A model generated the notes under the pieces. The model was not told the origin of the DNA, did no database searches, and saw only the letters and a list, made by a program, of their open reading frames with translations. A stretch of 35,183 nt of DNA from Phycicoccus sonneratiae (GTDB lineage: Bacteria; Actinomycetota; Actinomycetes; Actinomycetales; Dermatophilaceae): the NCBI RefSeq assembly GCF_016887965.1, contig NZ_JAFDVD010000019.1, forward strand, positions 1-35,183, in the 5' to 3' direction. Shown piece after piece: positions 15,835 to 24,910 of the stretch; the stretch's first letter is position 1, and each line of letters starts with the position of its first letter. A program made the position numbers and the translations under genes.

Positions 15835-17172
15835 ATGGCCTCGAGCACGACATCGGCAGGCACCACGCGACGGGGGAAGGAGCCGCGCCGGACCTTCGTG
15901 CTCGACACCTCGGTCCTCCTCAGCGACCCGAGGGCCATCCTCCGGTTCGCCGAGCACGAGGTCGTCCTGCCCGTCGTCGTCGTCACCGAGCTCGAGGGCA
16001 AGCGCCACCACCCCGAGCTCGGGTACTTCGCCCGCACCGCGCTGCGGATGCTCGACGACCTGCGCATCAAGGCCGGTCGCCTCGACGCCCCGGTGCCCGT
16101 CGGCGACGCCGGCGGCACGCTGCGCGTCGAGCTCAACCACACCGACCCGATGTCGCTGCCGGCCGGCTTCCGGTTGGGGGACAACGACACCCGCATCCTC
16201 GCCGTCGCGCGCAACCTCGCCAACGAGGGGCACCTCGTCACCGTCGTCAGCAAGGACCTGCCGATGCGGGTCAAGGCGTCGGCCTGCGGCCTCGACGCCG
16301 AGGAGTACCGCGCCGAGCTGGCCGTCGAGTCCGGCTGGACCGGCATGGCCGAGCTCGAGGTCGCCGTCGAGGAGATGGACCACCTCTACGAGTACGGCCG
16401 CCTCGAGAACGTCGCCGCGGCCGAGATGCCGTGCCACACCGGCCTCAAGCTCCTGTCCCCGCGCGGCTCGGGCCTGGGCCGGGTCGGGCCCGACAAGCAG
16501 GTGCGCCTCGTGCGCGGCGACCGCGACGCCTTCGGCCTGCACGGCCGCAGCGCCGAGCAGCGCATCGCCCTCGACCTGCTCCTCGACCCCGACATCGGCA
16601 TCGTCAGCCTCGGCGGACGCGCCGGCACCGGCAAGTCCGCGCTCGCCCTGTGCGCCGGCCTCGAGGCGGTCATGGAGCGGCGTACCCAGCGCAAGGTCGT
16701 CGTCTTCCGGCCGCTCTACGCCGTCGGCGGCCAGGAGCTCGGGTACCTGCCGGGGTCCGAGGCCGAGAAGATGAACCCCTGGGGCCAGGCGGTCTTCGAC
16801 ACCCTCTCGGCGCTCGTCTCGCGCGAGGTCGTCGAGGAGGTCCTCGACCGCGGGATGCTCGAGGTGCTGCCGCTCACGCACATCCGCGGGCGCAGCCTCC
16901 ACGACGCGTTCGTCATCGTCGACGAGGCGCAGAGCCTCGAGCGCAACGTCCTCCTCACCGTGCTCTCCCGCATCGGGCAGAACTCCAAGGTCGTGCTCAC
17001 CCACGACGTCGCCCAGCGGGACAACCTGCGGGTCGGCCGGCACGACGGCGTCGTCGCGGTCGTCGAGGCGCTCAAGGGGCACCCGCTCTTCGCCCACGTG
17101 ACGCTGACCCGCTCCGAGCGCAGCCCCATCGCGGCCCTCGTCACCGACCTCCTGGAGGGCATCGAGGTCTGA
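15835..17172 (+). CDS. phoH2: PhoH2: PIN-domain RNase fused to PhoH ATPase/helicase
   Basis: A 445-residue fusion. The N-terminal PIN nuclease (about 18-150) keeps the acidic metal site: Asp24 in FVLDTSVL, Glu52/Glu54 in TELEGK, Asp116 and Asp118 in GDNDTRI, and Asp141. The C-terminal PhoH ATPase has Walker [12 protein letters not shown] (260-270) and Walker [10 protein letters not shown] (359-367). In Mycobacterium such proteins unwind and cut RNA. There phoH2 is paired with a small upstream antitoxin gene, phoAT; no bounded small ORF of that kind is seen here. AGGAG precedes the ATG. Confidence 0.95.
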   Translation: MASSTTSAGTTRRGKEPRRTFVLDTSVLLSDPRAILRFAEHEVVLPVVVVTELEGKRHHPELGYFARTALRMLDDLRIKAGRLDAPVPVGDAGGTLRVELNHTDPMSLPAGFRLGDNDTRILAVARNLANEGHLVTVVSKDLPMRVKASACGLDAEEYRAELAVESGWTGMAELEVAVEEMDHLYEYGRLENVAAAEMPCHTGLKLLSPRGSGLGRVGPDKQVRLVRGDRDAFGLHGRSAEQRIALDLLLDPDIGIVSLGGRAGTGKSALALCAGLEAVMERRTQRKVVVFRPLYAVGGQELGYLPGSEAEKMNPWGQAVFDTLSALVSREVVEEVLDRGMLEVLPLTHIRGRSLHDAFVIVDEAQSLERNVLLTVLSRIGQNSKVVLTHDVAQRDNLRVGRHDGVVAVVEALKGHPLFAHVTLTRSERSPIAALVTDLLEGIEV

Positions 17173-17222
17173 CGCCGAACGGCCGGTGACCTGCTCGTCT
17201 GTGTGGATGCTCAGGCGTCGAT

Positions 17223-17251
17223 TTCGACCCGGCGCGCCTTTTCCCTAGGCT
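17223..17251 (+). promoter_or_regulatory. Putative promoter of the transglycosylase-like gene
   Basis: TTCGAC (17223-17228), a 17-bp spacer and TAGGCT (17246-17251). An overlapping TAAGGT (17251-17256) is an alternative -10. The leader would be 25-75 nt depending on the true start. Confidence 0.45.
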
Positions 17252-17330
17252 AAGGTCTCGATTCCGTAACGCCCGGTGCGTGATGCGCCACGCCCGAACC
17301 ACCCCTGCCGGAAGGTCCGACCGCTCCACC

Positions 17331-18059
17331 ATGGCCCGCTACACCCCTCGTCATGCCCCGCGCCACGCCGCCCCCAAGCGGTCGCTGGGGCGGACGGCCG
17401 TGTCGGTCGTGGGGCGTCCGCTGGTCTCGACGAGCCTCATCGCGGCCGTCGTCACGAGCGGGGTCGCGGTCAGCGGGGCCTTCGAGGACACCGCGAACGC
17501 CGACCCGCTGAGCCTCGGCGCGGTCGACGACGCCACGGCCGCCGCCTCGACGCTCGAGAGCGAGGTCGCGCTCCAGGACTCCGCCCGGGTCGCCGCCGAC
17601 CGGTCGGCCACGAACAGCCAGCGGGCGGTCGTCGCCGCCCGTGCCGACGAGGCCGAGCGGGCCAAGGCCGCCGCCCTCGCCAAGCAGCGCCGCGAGAAGG
17701 CCGAGCGCGCCGCCCGCGCCGCCGAGCGCACCCGCGTCCTCAAGAACGCCCAGGACGACCCCAAGGCCGTCGCCCGCCTCCTGCTGCCCGAGTTCGGGTT
17801 CAGCGAGGCCCAGTGGCCCTGCCTCGACCAGCTGTGGATCGGCGAGAGCGACTGGCGCTGGTGGGCCTCGAACTCCTCCTCGGGCGCCTACGGCATCCCG
17901 CAGTCGCTGCCCGGCAACAAGATGGCCACCGTCGCCGGCGACTGGCGCACCAACCCGGTCACCCAGATCACCTGGGGCCTCGACTACATCAAGCGCTCGT
18001 ACGGCACGCCGTGCAACGCCCTGTCGCAGTGGCAGGCCCGCTCGCCGCACTGGTACTGA
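17331..18059 (+). CDS. Secreted lytic transglycosylase-like (APF C-terminal-like) protein
   Basis: A protein of about 242 residues. A basic N-terminus leads to a hydrophobic segment (VGRPLVSTSLIAAVVTSGVAV), so it is secreted or anchored. An alanine-, lysine- and arginine-rich helical stalk, probably coiled coil, follows. The C-terminal 90 residues carry the lysozyme-like fold of aggregation-promoting-factor proteins: CLDQLWIGESDWRWWASN with the likely catalytic glutamate in GESDW, then SGAYGIPQSLPGNKM and WGLDYIKRSYG. It should act on peptidoglycan. ATG 17331 was chosen for its MARYTPRH basic signal start; in-frame GTG 17280 or ATG 17283 would add 16-17 residues. Confidence 0.85.
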   Translation: MARYTPRHAPRHAAPKRSLGRTAVSVVGRPLVSTSLIAAVVTSGVAVSGAFEDTANADPLSLGAVDDATAAASTLESEVALQDSARVAADRSATNSQRAVVAARADEAERAKAAALAKQRREKAERAARAAERTRVLKNAQDDPKAVARLLLPEFGFSEAQWPCLDQLWIGESDWRWWASNSSSGAYGIPQSLPGNKMATVAGDWRTNPVTQITWGLDYIKRSYGTPCNALSQWQARSPHWY

Positions 18060-18075
18060 GCCACCTCGACGTCCG

Positions 18076-18099
18076 CGCCCCGGCCCCCCGGCAGGGGCG
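18076..18099. terminator. Hairpin between convergent genes
   Basis: CGCCCC (18076-18081) pairs with GGGGCG (18094-18099) over a C-rich loop, between the ends of the transglycosylase-like gene (+) and the two-TM protein gene (-). Confidence 0.5.
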
Positions 18100-18110
18100 T
18101 TCGTCGTCCG

Positions 18111-18590
18111 TCAGGCGCTGAACAGCGGCGAGGTGCCCGGCGGAGCGGGCGAGCGCTCGGCACCCTCCGCGGTGAGCTCCGCGCCCGCGGCGTCGGCGCG
18201 CTCCCGCAGGCCACCGACGAAGTCGTGCACCCCGGGGTGTCGCAGGTCGTGGAACGGCGAGACCATGCGGACGTAGAACGAGCGGCCGTCCCGCAGCGCG
18301 ACCCACGGCCGGGAGGCGGGCGAGAGCGTGACACGCACGAGGTCGGCCAGGGCCACGTCCCGGCGGACGACCCGGCCCTGGACGACGAGCCGCTCGCGCG
18401 TGACGGTGGCCTTGCGGCGCAGGTCGGTGAGGCCGTAGAGGCCGAGCAGGGTCAGGGCCGCCCCGGCGAACCAGGTGCCCTTCACGAGCAGGGCCACGCC
18501 GATGACGAGGGCGATGGCGCCGACCACGGCCTGGGCGAACCGCCGCGAGCTGTGCGGGCGGCCCACGAGGGGTTCGGTCGCGCTGTCCAT
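18111..18590 (-). CDS. Two-TM protein with PH-like domain
   Basis: A 159-residue protein. Two close hydrophobic segments (about 19-36 and 40-55) are followed by a soluble region with alternating strands (ATVTRERLVVQGRVVRRDVALADLVRVTL), which resembles bacterial PH-like domains. A proline/alanine-rich tail ends it. No enzyme motif is seen and function is unknown. It has its own predicted leaderless promoter (TAGGAT 7 nt before the ATG at 18590) just after coaA, so it need not depend on coaA transcription. Confidence 0.75.
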   Translation of the reverse strand: MDSATEPLVGRPHSSRRFAQAVVGAIALVIGVALLVKGTWFAGAALTLLGLYGLTDLRRKATVTRERLVVQGRVVRRDVALADLVRVTLSPASRPWVALRDGRSFYVRMVSPFHDLRHPGVHDFVGGLRERADAAGAELTAEGAERSPAPPGTSPLFSA

Positions 18591-18597
18591 GGCCCCG

Positions 18598-18603
18598 ATC
18601 CTA
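18598..18603 (-). promoter_or_regulatory. Putative -10 (TAGGAT) of the two-TM protein gene
   Basis: On the minus strand TAGGAT ends 7 nt before the ATG at 18590, leaving no room for a ribosome binding site. Leaderless initiation is predicted. Confidence 0.5.
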
Positions 18604-18613
18604 GGAACGAGGC

Positions 18614-19597
18614 TCAGATCTTGCGCAGCCGGATGCTCGTCACCGCGTGGTCGCGGCCCTTGGTGAGCACGAGGGTGGCGCGGTCGCGGGTGGGCACGAT
18701 GTTCTCGACGAGGTTGGGCTCGTTGATCGCGGCCCAGATGCCGGTGGCGGTCTCGCGGGCCTCGGCGTCGCTGAGCGCCGCGTACCGGTGGAAGTAGGAC
18801 TGCGGGTCGGCGAACGCGGTCTCGCGCAGGCGCAGGAAGCGTTCGACGTACCAGTGTCGGATCTCCTCGACGGGCGCGTCGACGTAGACGGAGAAGTCGA
18901 AGTAGTCGGAGATCGCGCCGGTGTTCGACCCGTCGGTGCGCACGGCCGGCGGCTGGAGGACGTTGAGCCCCTCGACGATGAGGACGTCCGGCCGCTGCAC
19001 CTGCACCCGTCCCGGCAGGACGTCGTAGGTGAGGTGCGAGTACTGGGGCGCCTCGACGACCGGCATCCCGGACTTGACGTCGGCGATGAACCGCAGCAGG
19101 GCGCGCCGGTCGTACGACTCGGGGAAACCCTTGCGCTGCAACAGTCCTCGCGCCTCGAGCTCGGCGTTGGGGTGGAGGAAGCCGTCCGTCGTCACCAGCG
19201 CCACGCGGGGCGTCTGGGGCCAGCGGCTCATCAGCTCCTTGAGGATGCGGGCCGTCGTCGACTTGCCGACGGCCACCGACCCGGCGACGCCGACGACGAA
19301 CGGCACGCGGGTCGGGCGCTCGCCGAGGAACTCCGAGGTCGCCAGCCGCAGCCCGTGGACGGCCTCGACGTAGAAGTGCAGCAGCCGCGAGAGCGGCAGG
19401 TAGACGTCCTCGACCTCGCGCAGGTCGAGCCGGTCGCCGAGGCCGCGCAGCCGGGCCAGGTCGTCCTGCGTGAGGCTCATCGGGTGCTCCTCGCGCAGCC
19501 GCGACCACGCCTGCCGGTCGAGGTCGACGTACGGCGTCGGGACGGCGGCGTCGTCGGCGACTCCGAGGCGCACGAGGGCCTGCTCGGCTGCGGTCAC
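18614..19597 (-). CDS. coaA: Type I pantothenate kinase
   Basis: A protein of about 327 residues that phosphorylates pantothenate, the first and controlling step of coenzyme A synthesis. The P-loop [13 protein letters not shown] lies near residues 103-115. [38 protein letters not shown], and the end [18 protein letters not shown] match the Mycobacterium CoaA pattern closely. The start is uncertain: GTG 19597 (VTAAEQ) or ATG 19615 (MRDDGG), neither with a clear ribosome binding site. Both exceed the mycobacterial N-terminus slightly. It is divergent from glmS. Confidence 0.95.
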   Translation of the reverse strand: MTAAEQALVRLGVADDAAVPTPYVDLDRQAWSRLREEHPMSLTQDDLARLRGLGDRLDLREVEDVYLPLSRLLHFYVEAVHGLRLATSEFLGERPTRVPFVVGVAGSVAVGKSTTARILKELMSRWPQTPRVALVTTDGFLHPNAELEARGLLQRKGFPESYDRRALLRFIADVKSGMPVVEAPQYSHLTYDVLPGRVQVQRPDVLIVEGLNVLQPPAVRTDGSNTGAISDYFDFSVYVDAPVEEIRHWYVERFLRLRETAFADPQSYFHRYAALSDAEARETATGIWAAINEPNLVENIVPTRDRATLVLTKGRDHAVTSIRLRKI

Positions 19598-19661
19598 GCC
19601 GCCATCATCGCGCATCGCCTCGACGGGCCGGGGGAGGCCGGGGGAGGACCGGCCCAGCGGC

Positions 19662-19667
19662 TACGCT
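19662..19667 (+). promoter_or_regulatory. Putative -10 (TACGCT) of glmS
   Basis: TACGCT ends 7 nt before the ATG at 19675, with no Shine-Dalgarno sequence between. No glmS ribozyme-like leader can fit. Confidence 0.55.
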
Positions 19668-19674
19668 GGCCGCC

Positions 19675-21534
19675 ATGTGCGGAATCGTCGGCTACGTGGG
19701 CCGGACCATGGACGGCACGGCGCTCGACGTCGTCCTCGAGGGCCTGACCCGGCTCGAGTACCGCGGGTACGACTCGGCCGGCGTCGCGCTCGTCACCGAC
19801 GACGGGGTGAGCACCGAGAAGCGGGCCGGGAAGCTCGAGAACCTTCGCTCGGCCCTCGAGGCGCACCCGCTGAGCGACGCGCGCACGGGCATCGGGCACA
19901 CCCGCTGGGCCACCCACGGCGGCCCCACCGACGGCAACGCCCACCCGCACCGCGGCGGCGAGGGCGACCGGCTGGCGCTCATCCACAACGGGATCATCGA
20001 GAACTTCCACGCGCTGAAGAAGGAGCTGCTGGCCCAGGGGGTCGAGTTCCGCTCCGAGACCGACACCGAGGTCGCCGCCAAGCTCGTCGGCCGCGAGTAC
20101 GACCGGCTCGGCGACCTCACCGAGGCGATGCGCGCCGTCGTCGGGCGGCTCGAGGGGGCCTTCACCCTCCTCGCCGTGCACGCCGACAGCCCCGGCGTCG
20201 TCGTCGGCGCCCGCCGCAACAGCCCGCTCGTCGTCGGCCTCGGTGACGGCGAGAACTTCCTCGGCAGCGACGTCGCGGCGTTCATCGGGTACACGCGCCA
20301 CGCCGTCGAGCTGGGCCAGGACCAGATCGTCACGATCACGCCGGACGGCCACTCGGTCATCGGCTTCGACGGCTCGCCCGCCGAGGGCAAGGCCTACGAG
20401 GTGACCTGGGACGCCGCGGCCGCCGAGAAGGGCGGCTACGAGACCTTCATGGAGAAGGAGATCCACGAGCAGCCGCACGCCGTCGGCGACACGCTGCTCG
20501 GGCGCACCGACGAGTCCGGCGCCCTCGTGCTCGACGAGGTGCGCATCCCCGAGGAGCGGCTGCGCGCCGTCGAGCGCATCACGATCGTGGCCTGCGGCAC
20601 CGCGTCGTACGCGGGGATGGTCGCCAAGTACGCGATCGAGCACTGGACCCGCATCCCCGTCGAGGTCGCCCTCGCCCACGAGTTCCGGTACTGCGACCCG
20701 ATCGTCGACGAGAACACGCTCGTGGTCTCCATCAGCCAGTCCGGCGAGACGATGGACACGCTCATGGCCGTCAAACACGCCACCGAGCTCGGCGCGATGA
20801 CGCTGTCCATCTGCAACACGCACGGCTCGACCATCCCGCGCGAGTCCGACGCGGTGCTCTACACGCACGCCGGCCCCGAGATCGCGGTGGCGTCGACCAA
20901 GGCCTTCCTCGCGCAGATCACCGCCTGCTACGTCCTCGGTCTCTACCTCGCGCAGCTGCGAGGCGAGACCTACGCCGACGACGCCAAGGCCGTCATGGCC
21001 GAGCTGCACGAGATCCCGGCGAAGATCGAGGACCTCCTCGGCCGGATGGGCCGGGTCGAGGAGATGGCCGAGTTCATGGCCGACACCCGGACCGTCCTGT
21101 TCCTCGGGCGCAACGTCGGGTTCCCGGTGGCGATGGAGGGCGCGCTCAAGCTCAAGGAGCTCGCCTACATCCACGCCGAGGGGTTCGCGGCCGGCGAGCT
21201 GAAGCACGGCCCGATCGCGCTCATCGAGCCCGGGCAGCCGGTGTTCGTCGTCGTGCCCGGGCCGGACACCCCGCACGAGCTGCACAAGAAGGTCGTCTCG
21301 AACATCCAGGAGATCCGGGCCCGCGGCGCGCGCACCCTCGTGATCGCCCACGACGGCGACGAGGACGTCGTGCCGTTCGCCAGCGAGGTCATCCGCATCC
21401 CGCGGTGCTCGCCGATGCTCGCGCCGCTGCTGGCCGTCGTGCCGCTCCAGGTGTTCGCGCTGCACCTCGCGTCGGCCAAGGGGCTCGACGTCGACCAGCC
21501 CCGCAACCTCGCGAAGTCGGTCACGGTCGAGTGA
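19675..21534 (+). CDS. glmS: Glutamine-fructose-6-phosphate aminotransferase
   Basis: A 619-residue cytosolic enzyme that makes glucosamine-6-phosphate for peptidoglycan. It starts MCGIVGYVG, so the N-terminal nucleophile cysteine is exposed after Met removal. The glutaminase domain (about 1-230) includes [11 protein letters not shown] and HNGIIEN. Two SIS sugar-isomerase domains follow, with [19 protein letters not shown] and [12 protein letters not shown]. The end [11 protein letters not shown] is the conserved C-terminal active-site segment. It begins a cell-wall and cofactor operon with acpS (13 bp gap) and nnr, as in many actinobacteria. Leaderless transcription is predicted. Confidence 0.97.
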   Translation: MCGIVGYVGRTMDGTALDVVLEGLTRLEYRGYDSAGVALVTDDGVSTEKRAGKLENLRSALEAHPLSDARTGIGHTRWATHGGPTDGNAHPHRGGEGDRLALIHNGIIENFHALKKELLAQGVEFRSETDTEVAAKLVGREYDRLGDLTEAMRAVVGRLEGAFTLLAVHADSPGVVVGARRNSPLVVGLGDGENFLGSDVAAFIGYTRHAVELGQDQIVTITPDGHSVIGFDGSPAEGKAYEVTWDAAAAEKGGYETFMEKEIHEQPHAVGDTLLGRTDESGALVLDEVRIPEERLRAVERITIVACGTASYAGMVAKYAIEHWTRIPVEVALAHEFRYCDPIVDENTLVVSISQSGETMDTLMAVKHATELGAMTLSICNTHGSTIPRESDAVLYTHAGPEIAVASTKAFLAQITACYVLGLYLAQLRGETYADDAKAVMAELHEIPAKIEDLLGRMGRVEEMAEFMADTRTVLFLGRNVGFPVAMEGALKLKELAYIHAEGFAAGELKHGPIALIEPGQPVFVVVPGPDTPHELHKKVVSNIQEIRARGARTLVIAHDGDEDVVPFASEVIRIPRCSPMLAPLLAVVPLQVFALHLASAKGLDVDQPRNLAKSVTVE

Positions 21535-21547
21535 CGCCGGTGGCGCG

Positions 21548-21913
21548 GTGATCGTCGGCGTCGGGATCGACGTCGTCGACGTCGCGCGCTTCGGGGCCGC
21601 TCTCCAGCGCACGCCGCGGCTCGGGGAGCGGCTGTTCACTCCGGCCGAGCGGGTGCTGCCGCTCAACTCGCGGGCGGCCCGGTTCGCGGCCAAGGAGGCG
21701 CTGGCCAAGGCGCTCGGCGCCCCGGTCGGGCTGCACTGGCACGACGCCGAGGTGACGCGGGGGCCCGACCGCCGGCCGGCCTTCACGCTCCGGGGCACTG
21801 TCGCGGCGGCCGTCGCCGAGCTCGGCATCACCGACATCCACGTCTCGCTCTCGCACGACGCCGGCATCGCGTCCGCGGTGGTCGTGGCCGAGCGGCAGGA
21901 GGGTCCACGGTGA
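21548..21913 (+). CDS. acpS: Holo-[acyl-carrier-protein] synthase
   Basis: A 121-residue enzyme that moves 4'-phosphopantetheine from coenzyme A to acyl carrier protein. The metal-binding residues are visible: Asp8 in [13 protein letters not shown] and Glu50 in [13 protein letters not shown], with the SLSHD motif near the end. GTG at 21548 is chosen because [10 protein letters not shown] is the normal N-terminus. It lies 13 bp after glmS and overlaps nnr by GTGA at 21910, so all three are one operon. Confidence 0.95.
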   Translation: MIVGVGIDVVDVARFGAALQRTPRLGERLFTPAERVLPLNSRAARFAAKEALAKALGAPVGLHWHDAEVTRGPDRRPAFTLRGTVAAAVAELGITDIHVSLSHDAGIASAVVVAERQEGPR

Positions 21914-23364
21914 TCGAGGGGTTCGGGACGGACGCGGTGTACGCCGCGGAGAAGGCCCTCATGGCCCGCCTCGAGGACGGCGAGCTGATGGCGCGGGCGG
22001 TCGAGGGGCTGGCCGCGGTGGCCGACGCGCGGCTGACCGAGCGCGGCGGGAGCTCGGTGGTGGCGCTCGTCGGACCCGGCAACAACGGGGCCGACGCGCT
22101 GTACGCCGCGGCGCGGCTGGCCGAGGCGGGATGGAGCGCCGCGGCGGTGCACCACGAGGACGTGCACGCCGGGGCGCGGGAGGCGGCCGAGGCCGCCGGG
22201 GTGGTGCTCGGTCGTGACGCCTCGGTGGTGGCCGAGGCCGACCTCGTGCTGGACGGCGTGCTCGGCATCGGCGCGCGGCCGGGCCTGCCGGACTGGGCGG
22301 CGGCGTGGGTGGCGGCCGTGCCGGAGACGGCGTACGTGCTGGCCGTCGACCTGCCGTCGGGGCAGGACCCCGCGGGGGCGGTGTTCGACGGCCGGGGGGT
22401 CATCGCGGACGAGACCGTCACCTTCTCGGTGGCCAAGCCGGTGCACCTCCTGCCCCCGACCGAGCAGGCGTGCGGCGCGCTGACCGTCGTCGACATCGGG
22501 ATCGAGGTCGACGCGACGCCGGTGGTGCGCCGGCTGGACCACGACGACGTCGCCGCGCTGTGGCCGGTGCCGGGGCCGGGAGACGACAAGTACTCGCGCG
22601 GGGTGCTGGGGGTCGTGGCCGGCGGTGAGTCGTACACCGGGGCGGCCGTGCTGTGCGTGACCTCGGCCGTCGAGGCCGGGGCGGGGATGGTGCGCTACGT
22701 GGGGACGCCGACGCCCGCCGGGCTGGTGCGGGCGGCGGTGCCGGAGGCGACGCACGGGGTCGGGCGGGTGCAGGCCTGGGTCGTCGGGCCGGGGCTCGAC
22801 ACGCTGTCGCGGGCGGCGGGGTCGCGGGCGCAGCTCGACGTGGCGCGGGACGCGCTCGCCGGTGAGGAGCCGGTGGTCGTCGACGCCGGGGGGCTCGACC
22901 TCCTGACGGCCGGGGTGCTGCGTGGTCGTCGCGACCGGGTGACGCTGCTGACGCCGCACGCAGGGGAGTGCGCGCGGCTGCTCGGCCGGCTCGGGGAGGA
23001 GGAGGTCTCGCGCGGGGAGGTCGAGGGGGCGCCGCTGGCGTCGGCGCGCCGGCTGGCCGGGCTGACCGGGGCGACGGTGCTGCTCAAGGGGTCGACGACG
23101 CTCGTCGTGCCGCCGGGGGAGGGCTCTCCGGTCTGGTCCCAGGCCGACGCGCCGCCGTGGCTGGCGACGGCGGGGGCCGGTGACGTGCTCGCCGGGCTGG
23201 TGGGGACGCTGCTCGCGGCCGGGTTGCCGGCGGACGAGGCGGGTGCCCTGGGGGCGCTGGTGCACGGGGTGGCGGCCGAGCGGGCCTCCGGTGGGGGCCC
23301 GGTGCGGGCGCTGTCGGTGGCCCGGGCCCTGCCGGGTGCGGTGGCGGGGCTGCTGCGGCGCTGA
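21910..23364 (+). CDS. nnr: Bifunctional NAD(P)HX epimerase/dehydratase
   Basis: A 484-residue protein that repairs hydrated NADH and NADPH. The N-terminal YjeF-type epimerase half (about 1-215) has [15 protein letters not shown]; the usual motif is NGGDG/NGGDAL, so one glycine is alanine here. DGVLGIG and AVDLPSGQD follow. The C-terminal ADP-dependent dehydratase half (about 220-484) has [42 protein letters not shown] and [14 protein letters not shown]. Both halves look intact. GTG 21910 overlaps the acpS stop. Third positions here are unusually G-rich (GGG, GTG, CGG) compared with the C-rich alr gene after it. Confidence 0.94.
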   Translation: MIEGFGTDAVYAAEKALMARLEDGELMARAVEGLAAVADARLTERGGSSVVALVGPGNNGADALYAAARLAEAGWSAAAVHHEDVHAGAREAAEAAGVVLGRDASVVAEADLVLDGVLGIGARPGLPDWAAAWVAAVPETAYVLAVDLPSGQDPAGAVFDGRGVIADETVTFSVAKPVHLLPPTEQACGALTVVDIGIEVDATPVVRRLDHDDVAALWPVPGPGDDKYSRGVLGVVAGGESYTGAAVLCVTSAVEAGAGMVRYVGTPTPAGLVRAAVPEATHGVGRVQAWVVGPGLDTLSRAAGSRAQLDVARDALAGEEPVVVDAGGLDLLTAGVLRGRRDRVTLLTPHAGECARLLGRLGEEEVSRGEVEGAPLASARRLAGLTGATVLLKGSTTLVVPPGEGSPVWSQADAPPWLATAGAGDVLAGLVGTLLAAGLPADEAGALGALVHGVAAERASGGGPVRALSVARALPGAVAGLLRR

Positions 23365-23438
23365 GGGGTCCGACCTCGGACGTGAGGGGCGCAGCCGACC
23401 GGAGCGCGACGCTTCCTGAGAGCCCGCCACCACCCATG

Positions 23439-23615
23439 GTGCTCCCGAGATCCGTGCTGGACGCAAGGGATCCCTTGCCGCGCGCCAGCGATCCCTTGCC
23501 GGGCGCAAGCGATCCCTTGCCGGGCGCAAGCGATCCCTTGCCGGGCGCAAGCGATCCCTTGCGGGGCGCAAGCGATCCCTTGCCGGGAGCACGGATCTCC
23601 GGAACACACAGGTGC
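23439..23615 (-). repeat. Palindromic 21-bp-period repeat array B
   Basis: Six 16-bp near-palindromes at 23463, 23484, 23505, 23526, 23547 and 23568, consensus GCAAGCGATCCCTTGC, with an exact 21-bp step and mostly CGGGC spacers. The first unit is a perfect palindrome. Outer arms 23439-23458 and 23588-23607 form an imperfect inverted repeat (share GAGATCCGTGCT). All parts are symmetric about 23523. ACACAGGTGC (23606-23615) is the reverse complement of the boundary box of array A and lies at the same 29-nt distance from the nearest inner GATC. Read on the minus strand it is homologous to array A. It fills most of the 364-bp gap between nnr and alr. Function unknown. Confidence 0.92.
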
Positions 23616-23712
23616 GTCCTCGGGTCGGACGGGACGGCTCGGGCGGGGGAGACGCCCCGGCGCCCGCCACCCCGCTCACGACCTCGGCGGATCCGGGCAC
23701 AGGCCGCCGTCC

Positions 23713-23718
23713 TAGACT
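23713..23718 (+). promoter_or_regulatory. Putative -10 (TAGACT) of alr
   Basis: TAGACT ends 10 nt before the ATG at 23729, giving a leader of at most a few nucleotides. It lies about 100 bp beyond the end of repeat array B. Confidence 0.5.
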
Positions 23719-23728
23719 GGACAGGCTC

Positions 23729-24910
23729 ATGACCGCCCCCACGACCCCGTCCGCACCCGCGAGCACGCCCGCGGGTGCTTCCGCGTGGGTCACCGTCGAC
23801 GCCGCCGCCATCCGCGACAACGTCGCCGAGCTCGTCCGCCGCGCAGCTCCCGCGCACGTCCTCGCCGTCGTCAAGGCCGACGCCTACGGCCACGGCCTCG
23901 TCACCGCCGCCCGCGCCGCGCTCGTCGGCGGCGCCACCTGGCTCGGCGTCGCCCAGCTCGACGAGGCGCTCGCCCTCCGCACGGCCGGCGTCACCGCACC
24001 CCTCCTCACCTGGATCTACCCTCCGCACGCCGACATCGCAGGCGCCGCCGACGCCGGCATCGACGTCACCGTCGGCAGCGCCTGGAACCTCGAGGCCGTC
24101 GTCGCCGTCGCGCGCGAGCGCGGCCGCCCCGTCCGCGTCCAGGCCAAGGTCGACACCGGCCTCGGCCGCGGCGGCGTCCTCACCGACTGGAGCGAGTTCA
24201 CCGCCGCCCTGGCCCGGGCGGTCGCCGAGGGCGCCGTCGAGCTCACCGGCACCTGGTCGCACTTCGCCTGGGCCGACGCCCCGCAGCACCCCACCGTCCG
24301 CGCCCAGCAGGACCGGTTCGTCGAGGCCGTCGCCGAGCTGGAGCGGGCCGGCCTCGACCCCGGCCTGCGCCACCTCGCCAACTCCGCCGCCACGCTCACC
24401 AACCCGGACGCGCACTTCGACCTCGTCCGCCCGGGACTGGCCGTCTACGGCCTCTCCCCGGTCCCCGACCTCGGCAGCCCGCAGGACTTCGGCCTCCGCG
24501 AGGCGATGCGCGTCACCGCCCGGCTCACCCAGGTCAAGCAGGCCCGCGCCGGCCAGGGCGTCAGCTACGGCCACGAGTACACGACCGACCGCGACACCGT
24601 CCTCGGCCTCGTGCCGATGGGCTACGCCGACGGCATCCCCCGTCACGCGGGCAACGCCGGCCCCGTGCAGGTCCGCGGCCGCCGCCACACCGTCGCCGGG
24701 CGCGTCTGCATGGACCAGTTCATGATCGACCTCGGCCCGGGCACCGACGCCGCCCCCGGCGACGAGGTCACCGTCCTCGGCCGCGGCGCCGACGGCGAGC
24801 CCACCGCCCAGGACTGGGCCGAGGCCGCCGGCACGATCAACTACGAGGTCGTCACCCGGATGGCGCCGCGCCTGCCCCGCGTCGTCGTCGGCGCGCAGGA
24901 CGACGCCTGA
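23729..24910 (+). CDS. alr: Alanine racemase
   Basis: A 393-residue PLP enzyme that makes D-alanine for peptidoglycan. The cofactor lysine is Lys49 in VLAVVKADAYGHG and the opposite catalytic tyrosine is at about 280 in QGVSYGHEY. Conserved KVDTGLGRGG, HLANSAAT, PMGYADGIPR, GRVCMDQFM and TINYEVVTRM follow in family order. A disordered Ala/Thr/Pro N-terminus of about 18 residues precedes the barrel. The ATG at 23729 is the only sensible start. It heads the alr-hydrolase-tsaE-tsaB-rimI-tsaD operon, the same order (with the hydrolase added) as in Mycobacterium. Confidence 0.96.
   Translation: MTAPTTPSAPASTPAGASAWVTVDAAAIRDNVAELVRRAAPAHVLAVVKADAYGHGLVTAARAALVGGATWLGVAQLDEALALRTAGVTAPLLTWIYPPHADIAGAADAGIDVTVGSAWNLEAVVAVARERGRPVRVQAKVDTGLGRGGVLTDWSEFTAALARAVAEGAVELTGTWSHFAWADAPQHPTVRAQQDRFVEAVAELERAGLDPGLRHLANSAATLTNPDAHFDLVRPGLAVYGLSPVPDLGSPQDFGLREAMRVTARLTQVKQARAGQGVSYGHEYTTDRDTVLGLVPMGYADGIPRHAGNAGPVQVRGRRHTVAGRVCMDQFMIDLGPGTDAAPGDEVTVLGRGADGEPTAQDWAEAAGTINYEVVTRMAPRLPRVVVGAQDDA

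Noticed and set aside
17173-17330. Cyclic di-AMP (ydaO-type) riboswitch before the cell-wall enzyme gene
   Set aside because: Such switches control wall hydrolases in actinobacteria, but the region is too short and the conserved ydaO core was not seen.
19598-19674. glmS ribozyme
   Set aside because: Only 77 bp separate coaA and glmS, the predicted transcript is leaderless and no ribozyme core is visible.
23463-23604. CRISPR array
   Set aside because: Spacers are only 5 nt and mostly identical, units are near-palindromes and no cas gene is present.
19594-23874. A 1426-residue antisense ORF opposite glmS, acpS and nnr
   Set aside because: Composition is compositional shadow, and three well-conserved genes occupy the + strand.
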